Source: Sipunculus nudus (lineage: Eukaryota > Annelida > Sipuncula > Golfingiida > Sipunculidae). From it: DNA of 64,000 nt. Location: assembly GCA_026874595.1 (NCBI GenBank), contig CM049317.1, forward strand, positions 55,648,118 to 55,712,117, given 5' to 3'. The notes below the pieces were generated by a model that saw only the letters and a program-made list of their open reading frames with translations, made no database searches and had not been told where the DNA came from. Positions 46,481 through 57,984 of this stretch are shown here, in pieces (the stretch's first letter is position 1; every line of letters starts with the position of its first letter). The position numbers were made by a program, and so were the translations under genes.

Positions 46481-48829
46481 AAATAGTTTTAACGTTGCCG
46501 ATATTCCTTACAGCATGCGAAATAAGCATTGTGTCTCAGCATATAAAAAGTGACACGTTGCCGAAGAAGGATTTGAGACGTCACGTCTGGGGGTCACGTT
46601 ATGTTGGAATGATATCGCCCCAAAGCACTTTTGTAATTTACTATAGTGGTCTATTATATCAGACGAATGACGGGAGTGCATGTTTGACCGAAGAATAAAA
46701 CACAAGGGATAATATTCACACCATTTTTTAGATTTCCGCAGGGGGCCTGTTGTCCCCATGACCCCACAAAGGCACAGACTGACTGATGTCGTGTCCGAAC
46801 AACGTGATCTAGTGAATGTCGCAAAAGGCCGTAATTCGTCTATTTCTTTGTATCGAAGTTTTTTTTTGTGTTCTAGATGAGCTGTTCAGATATATGGATG
46901 TTCCCAGACACAGACGTAATATGTTGGCAGAAAAAGGGAGATAACTTCATGTGGGGTCGCAAAGTTGATAACCCAATGACTTTATCTCATCTGTTTTGTC
47001 ACATATACTACGACTGGTTGCCGATTATCTTGTGACATTGCATTTACCTAACTATTTTCCTAAACACGTATTAGATATTTATTGCTATATGAAACGCGTG
47101 ATACAAATATCATATTAAAGCAAATAGCCAAAATTTCACTAAAAATAAACATGTATATTTTCAGATTAAGAAAAAAATGGTAATCGGTGAGCTACATCAC
47201 CAGTCTAAGAGATGTATATTCGCAAAGTAAAATCTACCGTTCTTTCATTTCCTCTATTCTCTTTACGCACTTGTGTAATTAATATTATTTACGGATCGAC
47301 AAAATTCAGTATTCTATCATATGTTATAATCGAACATGAAAACAATCCTTTGAAGCCTTAATTTCTCCTTAAGATGTCAATCTTCATTTTCATATATTAT
47401 ATTAACCGAAACCACAAAAATAATCACGAAATACTGTAAACAGATATTACAATTTTTTTATTCATAAATACAATGAGTCAGTGAGGTTTTAGTTTTCCCG
47501 TAAATGAATCCCAGTTTTTACACATGAATCAATAATTTTACACAGGACTTAACTGGGCAATCCAGGTGCAATGGATGACAAGGAATCTAATCGTAAATCA
47601 GTCAAGAAAGGACGTCTAAAAATAAAACCAATTCAACATAGGATAAACCTAATTCTTCCATGTGACTGAAAGTGTGCCTCAAGGAACATCGACTTAAGAA
47701 ATGAGATCTCCAGCTCAATGCAAGATTAACGTGTGATTAAACACGAAATTACGATCTCAGATGAAAACAAAACACGTTTATGACAGCCGATGATATTTTT
47801 TGTGACATTAGTCGGTTCGGGCTGGTAGAAGATTGTTTGGTAGACTTTTGAGCAATTAACGGTCTCCGGTTTTTATGCTGATAGAACCAGAAGCCTGGAT
47901 GCGACGATTATAGAAATTAAAGGGCAACTTGTCAGACGACTTTGGGGAATGCACGGTTTCTGGCGTTTGAGAGGTGTCATCCATAGTGCATAGTCCGTAG
48001 CCAATAGAGCATAGTCCATGAAGCATAGTCTACAGTCCAACGTCAGTGATCCACTCGAAACTAATTGGTGTTTTTTTCTTCCTTCTTTTTTTTTCACACA
48101 CATAAAGACCATAACACACAGTCCTTGGGACTGGACTACACTGTCCACTTAATAGGGGTGCCCATGATATTGAGATCCTAACCGCAATATAAATAGTGAG
48201 TAGAATTAAATGGAATTTAAAAAAAAAATGCTCAGCATATATAGGTGCACACCTAATGGAGATGCTCACTCGGAGAAGGCACTATATATTTCTAAATGTT
48301 TATGTAATGCAAGTGCCCTTTTCTTTCAGAATTAACTCATTTATACTCATACTTTAGGAATAAGGCAAGCCCTAATGGCTATTGTATATAAAATTTTCAC
48401 TAGTTGTCATTGATTTGAAGAAACAAAAATACAATACGGTAAATAATTATTCCAGAAAATGCTACTTCCTTTCAAACTGCAGTCACTTTTTTGTCATTTG
48501 TAGGAGCTCTACAAACTAACTAGACTCATCATAAAGGAAATTAACATTTACTTCAACATTTGAATTAGGGAAATATTATGCTGAAATATCTCTCATAAGT
48601 AATATTGTATTTGAGTTCTGAATATCATTACACATACCTGTACCGATCTGGTCTCCTACCAAATCTATTTTACTGAAAAAAAAATGTTCTATATTTTTTT
48701 TTTCTTTGTTATTTTTTTTTACATTTAACCTTTCCGAATCGGCCTCTACCCCTTCACACTGCGCAGACTCAGACTCATAAGGGCACGACTCTGCAGGTAA
48801 GGGTTTATGGGCATTGAAATCTAACCCCC
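46481..48829. other. no gene seen
   Basis: AT-rich. Several overlapping frames (46,495; 46,508; 47,873; 48,030; 48,576) lack recognisable motifs. A CATAGTC repeat run lies near 47,985-48,030. Confidence 0.45.
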
Positions 48830-49150
48830 ACAATGCACCGCGGCTTTTTCACACACCAGCGGCGTAGGTTAAAGGGTAGTGAACATGGAAAAGTATAGTC
48901 CCTTCAAATACGTTTGAATGCAATTGCTTCAAGGCAAATAACATAAACATGGATGTTGTTGTGACTCCATGGAATAAGTAATATTTTGCAGGCATGTGTC
49001 TGTGAAATGTAAACAGAAAGTGTTTCCTTAAAATGTAAGAAATTTTGATTTTAAAGTTTGACAGTTGAGACTAGCTGTCCCACAAGGCCTGTCAGGAAGG
49101 GATTCAATTTAAACAGAAACGACCTCTGTTGGAAGGGTGCTAACCAGCTG
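48830..49150 (+). repeat. dispersed repeat C, copy 2
   Basis: CAATGCACCGCGGC, CACCAGCGGCGTAGGTT, AAGGCAAATAACATAA, GTGAAATGTAAAC, GTGTTTCCTTAAAATGTAAG and TTTTGATTTTAAAGTTTGAC in the same order as copies at 28.8-29.2 kb (-) and 60.25-60.57 kb (+). Confidence 0.75.
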
Positions 49151-49276
49151 TGGGAGTGCTAGCTGGCCGGCCGGCTCGGTGCCATTAATGGAGCCCATTT
49201 GACTTGGCAGTATGTTCATCTCTTAAACCTTTATTAACGTGTGGAAAAAAATCTTATGTAAGACAAAAAAAAGTAT

Positions 49277-49560
49277 GGTTCTAAGGCACAGCCCGCTTCA
49301 ATTTTAACCCCCCGCATCATCAATTTTTATTTTGAATTTCATCTTTCAAGAAGACAAAAAATACAATATTGATAAGATTTCCTTTGTTATGTAGTGTTTT
49401 CCCTGTCTAGCAAAAATACATCTATTAATATCATCCTTTCCCCTGATCATATGACATTTTTGTCGAAACATACAAAAAAGGGATAAACAAAAAATCGCCC
49501 GCCCGCACTGATTTTCGAAAAAAAAATGTGTCTGAGAACCATACCTTTTTTTGCATCATT
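49277..49560 (+). mobile_element. MITE-like repeat, GGTTCT family, copy 2
   Basis: Better-preserved copy. The left end GTATGGTTCTAAGGCACA and the inverted right end GTATGGTTCTCAGACACA form a short terminal inverted repeat, with A/T homopolymers outside. About 280 bp, no coding content. Confidence 0.75.
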
Positions 49561-50617
49561 GATTTCAGACAACTAGACATAAACCTCAACAGTGTTTAGA
49601 TTTAAATGCAAATATGAAATTCTTAACATCTTATCTTATATAAAAGTTATATTTTAAACCTTTTTAGTGAAATATCAGTTGTTCCAATCATAACTTTTCA
49701 CATTGTTTGTATAGCTGTGTGATTATAATTCTTTACCAAAGATCAGCTTTCGTATCGCTGGTGGTAACATCGTACGCCAAGGCAATATTCATAAGGATTC
49801 GATGGAAACATAATGACGGAATCGGGTCATCAGAAATGATATCTTGTCAGCAATTATAATAACCCTTCCACAAAATTTTCCATGGATTTAGGACCCATTC
49901 GTGACGCTTCTCATGCAAAGACGCAGGAACAGTGTGATGCCAGTTTAAACTAACATCCATTACGAAAAAAAAAAAAAAAACAGTTTCCTGACATACAAGC
50001 GGGCTTTCGTGACGTCACCGTTCGAACTGCGTGATACATTCTTATTGTAAAACTTTGATGGGCGGACATTTAATACCCATCAGCTGTGAAATGGAGCAAA
50101 GATAAACTTGTTAAGGAAAACAATCTTTTCTATTTCTCAATATGTCCGTGTTTTAGTGCCGCTCGCTTGGATAGCGGTAATCTACAAATGAATGTCTGAC
50201 TGAGAAACAGTTTAAGCCTTTCCTAGCAACGGTCACAGGTCAAAGTCCCATTCAGACTATACACCCGTTGATTTATTATACGTGAACGAAAATTGCAACT
50301 AAGATGGCACTCTAACGATTTAACAATGTCTTTAGACGCCAAGTTACATTTACCTAATGAAATGACACATTTACTTGTAACGCCTGTATCTGTGTCAGTC
50401 TTCTTCTGAACGTGTATCTTATTTTCAAAAAGAGGTCATGTTATCATTTAAGTTTTTTTGTGTTTCTCTGCCGTGCTTGCATCCAAAAGGTTTGTAAGTA
50501 ACGGTTTTTGCTGATGCATGATGGGTCCTTTTTCAGGGAATCGAATAATAATAAGGGAAAAGTTTTCCAGAAAAACTCATAATTGATGCTTTACGTTTCT
50601 GGGAAGAATCATTCATC

Positions 50618-50620
<3 letters not shown>
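49561..50620. other. no gene seen
   Basis: No supported feature. A 16-A run occurs near 49,965. Confidence 0.5.

Positions 50621-50681
<61 letters not shown>
50621..50681. repeat. (TA)n tract left of LTR
   Basis: Left half of a TA tract that is split by the LTR insertion. Confidence 0.95.
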
Positions 50682-50685
<4 letters not shown>

Positions 50686-51593
50686 ACGGAACCTAAAAAT
50701 AACAGATCACGTAATCGTGACGAGCATAAATTTTGTTACGGAGATAAGGAAAAATCAGATGCCGCAACACCAGGCAGCGTGACATGTCTACGGGAATGAA
50801 TAATGAAGTCAGTGTTTTTTTTTTGTAAACAAATAATTATAATTTATTCTTAGAAAAATCCTAACATTACAATACACTAAATCAATACAATTCCACAGTA
50901 TAACAACAATATAAAAATGTACAGTACCAAAGTGTCCGGATATTAGGCTTTCATTTCTGGATTCCACCACTGTCACAGCTCAAAAAGAGTCCTTTAACAC
51001 AAATTTTCCAGATGAATAACGTAAATCTTCTCAGAGAATAGTCCGATTTAATCGCGAAAACAATCTGTTGTAATCCAAAAGTGAAGTTCTGGTAATAATC
51101 CCAACGGCAAACTGAAGAAATCCGTAATACAGTCTGTAAAAGTCCATAGAGTATCCGTAAGTCCTGCAATTATCGGAAAGGTCGCAAAACTGACAAGAGA
51201 GTCACACTATTCCGTGTCCGCTGATATTTTTTTCTCCCCGGTCCCCGGCTCTTAACAAAGCCTCCATTTATAACTTTTTTACCCGTAGTCCAGAAACTTC
51301 TATATTCACGAACATTCTAACACAACAATACACGTGAGCCCACAGCGCCTGAACAGACCCGAACCATCTAGAACACAAAGAACGCTGTCTCTCCACACTA
51401 CAATACACGTGCGACCACAGCGATTGAACAGACCCGAACCATCTAGAACACGAGTACTGTGTTTACACTCCGCGAGAGTTCAGCAAATGCGGCTCCCAGA
51501 GCAGCGCACAGGGTCTGCGCCCAGCACGAATCAGAATGCCTAGCACATGCCAAGTTATGTAATATCCCGCGCATACTAAAACAGATACCTTAT

Positions 51594-51597
<4 letters not shown>
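50682..51597 (-). mobile_element. solo LTR, 916 bp, divergent subfamily, inserted in (TA)n
   Basis: Ends are TGTTACGGAACC (plus-strand left) and CCTTATAACA (right). It aligns with the other LTRs through U5, the poly(A) signal (TTTATT near 50,838), the R region and a TATAAAT (minus strand) near 51,268. U3 differs and contains a 75-bp tandem duplication. TA repeats on both sides show insertion into a microsatellite. The 4-bp flanks ATAT/ATAT fit a target duplication but are uninformative in such DNA. Frames across it are artefacts. Confidence 0.88.
51331..51480 (-). repeat. 75-bp tandem duplication in LTR U3
   Basis: Two units begin with CACGTG (51,331 and 51,406). Both contain GAACAGACCCGAACCATCTA followed by GAACAC, identical. 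Repeated U3 blocks commonly hold enhancer sites. CACGTG is a bHLH E-box core. Confidence 0.8.
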
Positions 51598-51648
<51 letters not shown>

Positions 51649-51650
51649 AA
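51598..51650. repeat. (TA)n tract right of LTR
   Basis: Continuation of the TA tract interrupted by the LTR. Confidence 0.95.
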
Positions 51651-51654
51651 TCAA

Positions 51655-52000
51655 TAGTATTTTAAGCTTCCAACCGGTGTTTCTTCTTTTTACTTTGTTC
51701 TCTTTTTCTAAAAATTGTCGAGAATCGGTCGGCTGGACATGCATTCTTGTTATGGCGGATTTAGGGGGGGTGCCCCCCCCCCCCTTTCTTCGACCTTTCC
51801 AAACTAATGTGGGGCAAAAACGCGATGTGAGCCCCCCCCCCCCCCCCATTCTAATTCCTGTATCCGCCCCTGGGTTCACAGACTGTACACTGTGTTTACT
51901 TATACACAGAACCATAGCAGTGTATGAAACAGGTATAATGAGGACAGCAAATCCGAGTGATAGGATGGTTTTGCAAGGAAACGTTTCTATATGACGCAAT
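51655..52000 (+). repeat. dispersed repeat E, copy 1 (interrupted by a MITE)
   Basis: ATTTTAAGCTTCC, GGTGTTTCTT, TTGTCGAG, TCTTG(T/C)TATGG, and after the interruption GTACAC..GTTTA and GGATGGTTTTG..GGAAAC match 55,320-55,560, which lacks the central 120 bp. Confidence 0.6.
51752..51872. mobile_element. short MITE with GGCGGAT ends
   Basis: About 120 bp between GGCGGATTTAGGGGGG and ATCCGCCCCTGG, an imperfect inverted repeat. C-rich homopolymers lie inside. Absent from the related sequence at 55,320-55,560. CAGGGGCGGAT-type ends are seen in hAT-like MITEs. No clean 8-bp target duplication is visible. Confidence 0.55.
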
Positions 52001-52594
52001 GCACCAGCGTATGATAATACGCCTTTTATTGCAAATGTTCTATGTACCTTTACACAGATCAGAGGAAGAAAAAAGGCAATTCGTCAGGTGATAACATAGT
52101 CACACTGTCATAATTGCTACTTTTTTTGGCTTGATCCAACGAGTTTTCAATTGTAAAATAAATATGTCCTGGTAACTAGGAATACCAATCGACCGTTCAC
52201 TTTGAAAGAGCGACAGCTGTCGGCGGTGATCGACACTAAAATGTTTAAGCCAGGTTTCTCCAGAGTATGTTTCCATGATCGGATCTAACCCTACTAGTCC
52301 CTAGTTTGACCCCTACCAAAGGCAATTTTATGCAAAATTTTAGAACCTAAAATATTTGCTCAAGTCTTAACGACTTGTTATGACTTCCTAGCCATGTGCA
52401 CGTGCATATAAAGCCTGGATTTAAAAAAAGCTTAATGATAACATATCATATATTATTCTTGTTATTATCACCAACATTTAATAGACAGTGCAATTCACAA
52501 ACGTGCAAACTATTGACTTTTCCTTAACAACAAAGAGAATATATTTTGTTAAAGTTTTTTTTTTTTAATACATGGTTGTTTAAATTTCTCATAG
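52001..52594. other. no gene seen
   Basis: No supported feature. Confidence 0.45.
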
Positions 52595-52627
52595 ATGGTT
52601 TTGTTGGCTAAAGAAGTTCTGAAAAAA

Positions 52628-52804
52628 ATGACATACATTTCATTTACATTTAATTTGGTTTTTCTACTGTTGATAAACATTTATGTTTTAAATCCTGTTA
52701 GCTCTTCGCCTACAGATACGAAAGATGGGCGCTGCTTCTACATAATCGTCAGCGGACGTCTTCAGGGCAAAACCCAACCAAGTGGACATAGATCGACAAC
52801 CTGA
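52628..52804 (+). CDS. possible small secreted peptide (58 codons)
   Basis: ATG at 52,628 opens a 58-codon frame. Residues 1-27 resemble a signal peptide: a short polar start, a hydrophobic core (LVFLLLINIYVL), then a small-residue region SSSP. The remainder is short and polar, with one Cys and Gly-Arg / Gly-Lys pairs that could be amidation-type processing sites. An in-frame start 11 codons upstream exists. I recognise no family, and the frame may be chance in AT-rich DNA or the first exon of a larger gene. Confidence 0.15.
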   Translation: MTYISFTFNLVFLLLINIYVLNPVSSSPTDTKDGRCFYIIVSGRLQGKTQPSGHRSTT

Positions 52805-53344
52805 TCACTTGTGGTCGATCAAAAGATGTTACTGAGCGCAGTTTGTTGGCCGGGCGATCAGATTGCCTTTGATGTTGGCCTGTGCGGTTAACGTGTTTCT
52901 CCGTGGTGTCCGCCGAGACCCAAACACTATAGACTAGATTTGCAGTCCGACATGCCGGTTAGCGCCTGAACGGAGCCGTTGTGTCTCACTTCAATGAGGT
53001 GTCGGAGGAATCGCTCACGGCATTTTGCCTTGGTGGTTATACGACCGGACATCCTTCCGCCTCTTCACAGAAAAAGGGTTGGTCGTTACGGAAGGGATTA
53101 TCTTATTTTCTACCTGCAATGCTTTAGAGGATACAAAATGAGGATGCGAGAACTTCATACGCACAAATATACACTTGACGAATTTCGTGCAGATATTCCA
53201 TGCACAAAGGCACTGACTTAATTATTTCCCGGGATGATGTAAAGTAATAAATAACGTTTTTTATTAAAAACATGTAGTAAAGAAAACCAACCGACACAGC
53301 ACTAATCTCAGTCAATCACTATGAGACAAGATGCTCTTTTATGG

Positions 53345-53346
<2 letters not shown>
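52805..53346. other. no gene seen
   Basis: An 80-codon frame at 52,979-53,221 is Arg-rich and unrecognised. Nothing else. Confidence 0.4.

Positions 53347-53403
<57 letters not shown>
53347..53403. repeat. (TA)n microsatellite
   Basis: Pure TA dinucleotides. Confidence 0.95.
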
Positions 53404-53405
<2 letters not shown>

Positions 53406-53454
53406 TCTAAAAGATAACACTTAAGATTATTCAACTGTATTAGATAATGCAAAT

Positions 53455-53975
53455 ATGTGTAGTCTTCAGGTAACCAGGGTACAATGAATCGCGGCAGAGG
53501 TTTATAAGATATTACTTGGACTAAATGCCGCTTATATGGATAAATATATTACTGTATACTCTGTTAGATATAACACCAGGCAAGAATTATTTTTACCTCG
53601 CGTTAACACCACTAAATAGTAAACATTCTTTTTCTTGTGTCGCTCTAAAATTATGGAATAGTCTACCATTTGATATAATGGAAAGTCCCCCATTTTCGCT
53701 TTTAAACAAGTTCTAAATAAATGGCATTATGATACTAAAGTATTCCAGATTCTATGCATACTTTTCATATTTTTTATATTAGTCCCTAATGGACTAGTCT
53801 TATTTCTCATGGATGATCTCTTATTTTACTATCTCTATACTATTAACTCTCATTCGCCATCTTCTATATTTTTACTCTTGTATTAATGATACTAGTGATA
53901 GTGGTCGGTAATAAAAGCGTATGGCTAATGTTTTACTGTTTGTATATAATGACCTAAAATAAAACTTGTATTGTA
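53455..53975 (+). mobile_element. non-LTR retrotransposon 3' end (decayed)
   Basis: Two plus frames together carry the C-terminal end typical of jockey/CR1-type ORF2: YKILLGLNAAYM and ELFLPRVNT in one frame, then KHSFSCVALKLWNSLPFDI in the next. It is followed by about 250 bp of 3' UTR ending AATAAAACTTGTATTGTAT. One frameshift and stops show decay. Only the last part of the element is present. Confidence 0.75.
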
Positions 53976-54480
53976 TCGCAAAGTCCAAGGCAGTGATGCG
54001 TTCGAGACAACACCATCCGAGGCTGAGTGCAAGTCCTAGTCCAGATCACACAAGTCCAAGTCCCAGTAATTGAGGTTGGAGTCCCAGGCCACCTTCTTCG
54101 AGTCCGACTCATTTTGGAACCCGAATCCAGGTCCCAGTCCAATACAACTATCCTTAAGAAAGAATTTAAAATGAAAATTTTAGATTATCAAGTTCATTTT
54201 TAAATTTGTTCGCATATGCTTTTACTAGAATGCTAAGCAGTTTATTTACATATTTTTACTCCCGATACTTAGCAAAGTTTGTTATATATAATGCTATTAT
54301 TGTTTAAACATTCTGTGAGTAGTTCGCACATATCTATTGAACTCGAGATTGGCTCGGTCTGATTTCTCGAGCCTTTATCTCAGAGTCCGTGCACAAGTCA
54401 GAGTCAAGGACCCTCGAGTCCATGCAAGTCTGTCAGAGTGAAAGTCTCTAAAGCAGTGGACTCGAGTCCTACAGCACTGG
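53976..54480 (+). repeat. GAGTCC-rich dispersed repeat B, copy 2 (two parts)
   Basis: AAGTCC/GAGTCC motif runs at 53,976-54,150, an AT-rich middle, and a second part at 54,300-54,480 with CTCGAGATTGGCTCGGT and further GAGTCC motifs. Matches 9,365-9,565. Confidence 0.55.
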
Positions 54481-54824
54481 CCCAAGGCCATTTCACATAA
54501 AACATTCACACAATCCGGGGAGGGGAGGGGTGGAGGGACGAAGGCTGACTGTTTCACTTACTATCTGGACTTCAGTAGTCCAGAGGTGTCGACAACACTC
54601 TTAAGATTATTATTCATCAATTAACATATCTAGAAATTGAATTCTTAGGAATGGAGGCCTCAGGCATGTGGGTGTTTCTTAATATGGGGTACTCCGCAAT
54701 CCTTGTTTTCACTCACTTATTGGCTCATAATCCAAGGTCCATTGGTGCATGCTCCCAACTAGTATCTGCATTCACTCACTCGCCCCATAAACCAATGTTC
54801 AGGCGGGCTTATTAGAGAGTGCAT
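54481..54824. other. no gene seen
   Basis: Two related CACTCAC..CATAA(T/A)CCAA segments near 54,710 and 54,775. No gene. Confidence 0.4.
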
Positions 54825-55020
54825 TTGTGAAAATTCCTAGAAGTAATTCCTAGATCCGGATCTTGAGCCGGACTTACACGAAAATCTAATCGATTCTTCA
54901 TTGGCCCATTCTCGGGATGCCCTGATAATGTCATGAGGTTCCCTTCAAGATTGCGTCAGTTATGATGTGTACAATCACAAACACACACACACATGAACAT
55001 GAATGAACGCATAGCCGCCT
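54825..55020 (+). repeat. dispersed repeat A, copy 2
   Basis: GTGAAAATTCCTAGAAG, GATCTTGAGCCGGAC, AAAATCTAATCGATTCTTC, TGGCCCATTC and a CACACACACACA tail then GAACGCAT, matching 6,458-6,670. Confidence 0.65.
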
Positions 55021-55319
55021 GGCTAAAGCAATAATCCTACCATTTAGCAGAGCTATGCAACTAAGCACGAGTAAGAGAAGATTATCTTGGACAGTAAGCA
55101 AGGTAAATTTCCTGGTGTATAAGGGACCCATTCACATGCCAAGTATGTTAAGATATATGAATTATACTATTATATGGCAGCTACAAATATTTCGTTCTAA
55201 AACCGTTTGTTTACCCCTGTACACTTGTCGAAATAAACTTGCACAATACGAGATCCTAGGCCGAAAAAAATAAACACAGCGAGCACGCCACCTGATGGAT
55301 CTACCGCGCAACTTTAAAA

Positions 55320-55560
55320 TTCAAGACATTTTAAGCTTCCTACAGGTGTTTCTTTCATGTTTCCCCTCCTTGTTTTGGCGTTGTCGAGCATGCGCAAGTT
55401 CCGAACTCTTGCTATGGTAAATAAATGTTAAGCGTACACATGTTTATACACACGCAGAGAACAATAACCCCGTTTAAACACATTAATATGGGAGTTTGCA
55501 AGTACGTGTGCGGGGATGGTTTTGATGGAAACTTCTGATAACTAATATCCTCAAAAATAC
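55320..55560 (+). repeat. dispersed repeat E, copy 2 (uninterrupted)
   Basis: Serves as the empty-site relative for the MITE at 51,752-51,872. The corresponding junction reads CTCTTGCTATGGTAAATA. Confidence 0.6.
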
Positions 55561-55582
55561 CCATATCGATTGAAATGTTGAA

Positions 55583-55583
<1 letters not shown>

Positions 55584-55645
<62 letters not shown>

Positions 55646-55676
55646 GAAGAAGAAGAAGAAAAAGAAGAAGAAGAAA
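55584..55676. repeat. (ATT)n then (AAG)n microsatellite
   Basis: About 20 ATT triplets followed by about 10 GAA triplets. Confidence 0.95.
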
Positions 55677-56915
55677 ATATATTCAGAATTTTTGTTTGTT
55701 TGTAAAAAAACAATAAAACGTTTAGATTAAGGACCAATTTGTTTGGCTTCCTAAATATTGATATCAAATAACCATCAATACCAGTTTAAAAAAAACAACC
55801 TTTTTCATATGATAAGACCTGATATTGGAAACCAATGCTATATAAACTGGGTGTATAAAGGTATGCATATGGTGCCCTAAAATTGCTCCCGGCGATGTGC
55901 AGGAAACGGACTACTCACAGGAACTATACGCATACGTATGCGCCTGCGCCTGCGCAATATACACGTGAAGAATATACCCCTTTAAATTATTATATATATA
56001 CACACCTTGGCGTATCCCAATAAGGCTTTTTTATATCAATGAACTATATTATTCCCACATTTGATTTGTTTGATAAGCTGATTAAGTTATGCATAGTACT
56101 TGTAATTCGAAATTTTCCTTTTCATAAGAGCATTAAATTTTTAGATTCATTGCGTATATACTGTAATTCTGCTCGCGTTAAGGAATAATCTAAGCCATTG
56201 ACAGTTTTGTAGGTTATTTCCTGTCGATTTGATTATATTCAGCATGATTAAGTGATGTGTCGTTGAGCATTCTCGGCAAATGCCCCATATTCCTCCATAA
56301 TAAAGGTTAAGAAGCTTAACTTATAGCCCTGAATACACACTAATACGATTTTGTCTAGCGGACGCCGGTGTATGAACGAAATTTATTTACTCATTGGGAA
56401 TAATGGTTTTAAGAAGAAGACTGATCGCAGACACGGTAATGGTCTTATCAGCTACCCTTCAAAGCCGAGTGCCTTAATATACGTCCTGTCGTTCTTCATG
56501 TATTTTTAAATAAGTAAAATGAGAAAACACGCCGTAGATCTTCAGAAATATGCCAATTTGCAGACCTGTGGAAAATAAACCTCTCACTTTGGGATATTTA
56601 CATATTTATTGCAGGTATTTTATGTGACAAAATAAACTGTTAATGCCGTTTTAATACAGAGGTTCGTTACTCAAGGCATTACTCATAATCGCAGAGAGAA
56701 TGTCAAATAAGGATAAAATTGGTCATGTGAACCCAGTGTTTATATACATAATGGGTAAAATAATATACTGCGTCATTTCAGCTACTGCATTTTGAGAGGT
56801 TAATGATGAAAAAATGAGGCTGCTTCTCGCGAAGGTATAATTATGTATCCCTAGCTTAATTATAAAAAGAGATTTGTGAGCAATAGTCTCATATTCTCAT
56901 GGATAAATACACACA

Positions 56916-56918
<3 letters not shown>
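55677..56918. other. no gene seen
   Basis: No frame above 60 codons and no recognised repeat. A CGCATACGTATGCGCCTGCGCCTGCGC stretch near 55,930 is the only compositional oddity. Confidence 0.5.
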
Positions 56919-56957
<39 letters not shown>

Positions 56958-57000
56958 TATATATAAATATATGTATAAATAAATATATATATATACATAT

Positions 57001-57048
<48 letters not shown>
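56919..57048. repeat. compound (TA)n / TAAA microsatellite
   Basis: Three TA-rich runs separated by ATAAATA and ACACACATA interruptions. Confidence 0.9.
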
Positions 57049-57384
57049 CTTGCTTCTTAGGTGCATCATGATTAGGATGTTCTTAATATAAATATTATAT
57101 TATTCTTTATCTATATAACATACTTTCTAAATAAATTTAAAAAAGCAAACAAACGGACGGATTGCAACAAGAGCAAGACATTGCAAGAAAAACATTATAC
57201 TATACGTTTTTAAGTCTTTTATGGCAAGTTGTCTCAGTTATATCAAAGATGAATTAGGCTAAACGTGTAAAATATGAACAAATTATAAAGTTCGCTTTTC
57301 ATCTGCTAAAAGCGTGTTTTTAACTCTTTTATGGCAAACAACATTGATTAAAAGTAGTATAGGTAATATGGTCGAGTTTAATGC
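57049..57384. other. 3' flank of the CCP gene, local direct repeat
   Basis: CTTTTATGGCAA occurs twice in similar context (near 57,218 and 57,327), suggesting a duplication of about 100 bp. This would be the 3' UTR or downstream flank of the CCP gene. I saw no clear poly(A) signal. Confidence 0.4.
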
Positions 57385-57590
57385 TTAATGTCTGCTGGTA
57401 CTGTGTTTTCCCGCCTTTTTCAGCAAGCCCAAGTTCAGCAGCAGAAGATGTACTTCCCTGGATAAGGTCATAATGTCAAGGCCGATGATGATGATGCCAA
57501 AGGTCACCATGATTCCAATGGCAGCCGCTCCTATCCACTCGGATGACGGGGCCTCTGCTGGTGCCGGGTTGTGTACGTATGGCTCAGCGT
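57385..57590 (-). CDS. CCP membrane protein, last exon (transmembrane and tail)
   Basis: Last coding exon of a type I membrane protein with CCP modules. The minus strand reads TTATTTCAAG as acceptor, then a split codon (phase 1) and 67 residues to a TAA. A short Pro/Ala-rich juxtamembrane stretch (HNPAPAEAPSSE) precedes a hydrophobic helix (WIGAAAIGIMVTFGIIIIGL). A cytoplasmic tail of about 27 residues ends in basic residues (KKAGKHSTSRH). No ITAM- or ITIM-like motif is visible. The exon phase matches the donor at 58,149, so splicing joins the last CCP module directly to this exon. An ATG-started reading that runs upstream of the acceptor translates intron sequence and should be ignored. Confidence 0.8.
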
Positions 57591-57835
57591 CTTGAAATAA
57601 GAATGAACTGTGAACTAGAACCATGCAAACGAATAGCAATAACAAAAACCACCCCGGGTCATGACGTTGAAAGTTAGGTCAAGGTCATAAATAAATGTAA
57701 GATGCCATTTTGGAATTACGTATACTTTGATTAACGGTCAGTTTCAAAATCAGCTAAACTGGAGATTTAAAGGAAACAGCGGAAGAAAAAAAATACAAAC
57801 AGGAAACCAGAAAGTAACTTTATAAAATCAAAAAT

Positions 57836-57957
57836 GTCACCATTGGACTGTATGCGCATGTTCGATGATCGATACAGGACTGGACACAGTACTCTTGCCA
57901 AAATAGGTCATATAATATTGCTGAGTTTTATCACGACTCCAAATTACCATCACATTT
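57836..57957 (-). pseudogene. truncated duplicate of a CCP exon start
   Basis: About 120 bp in the last intron matches 58,737-58,855: the 3' end of the upstream intron, the acceptor region and the first roughly 60 bp of the CCP exon (CACCATTGGACT, ATGCGCATGT and CGATGAT shared). The acceptor TTGCAG has become TTGGCAAG, and homology stops inside the exon. It cannot encode a module. Confidence 0.8.
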
Positions 57958-57984
57958 TTAAGGACAAACAGAGTTAGAAACCCA

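Noticed and set aside
51677-51994. 105-codon Pro-rich frame
   Set aside because: Its Pro runs come from the poly-C tracts of a short MITE inserted in a dispersed repeat.
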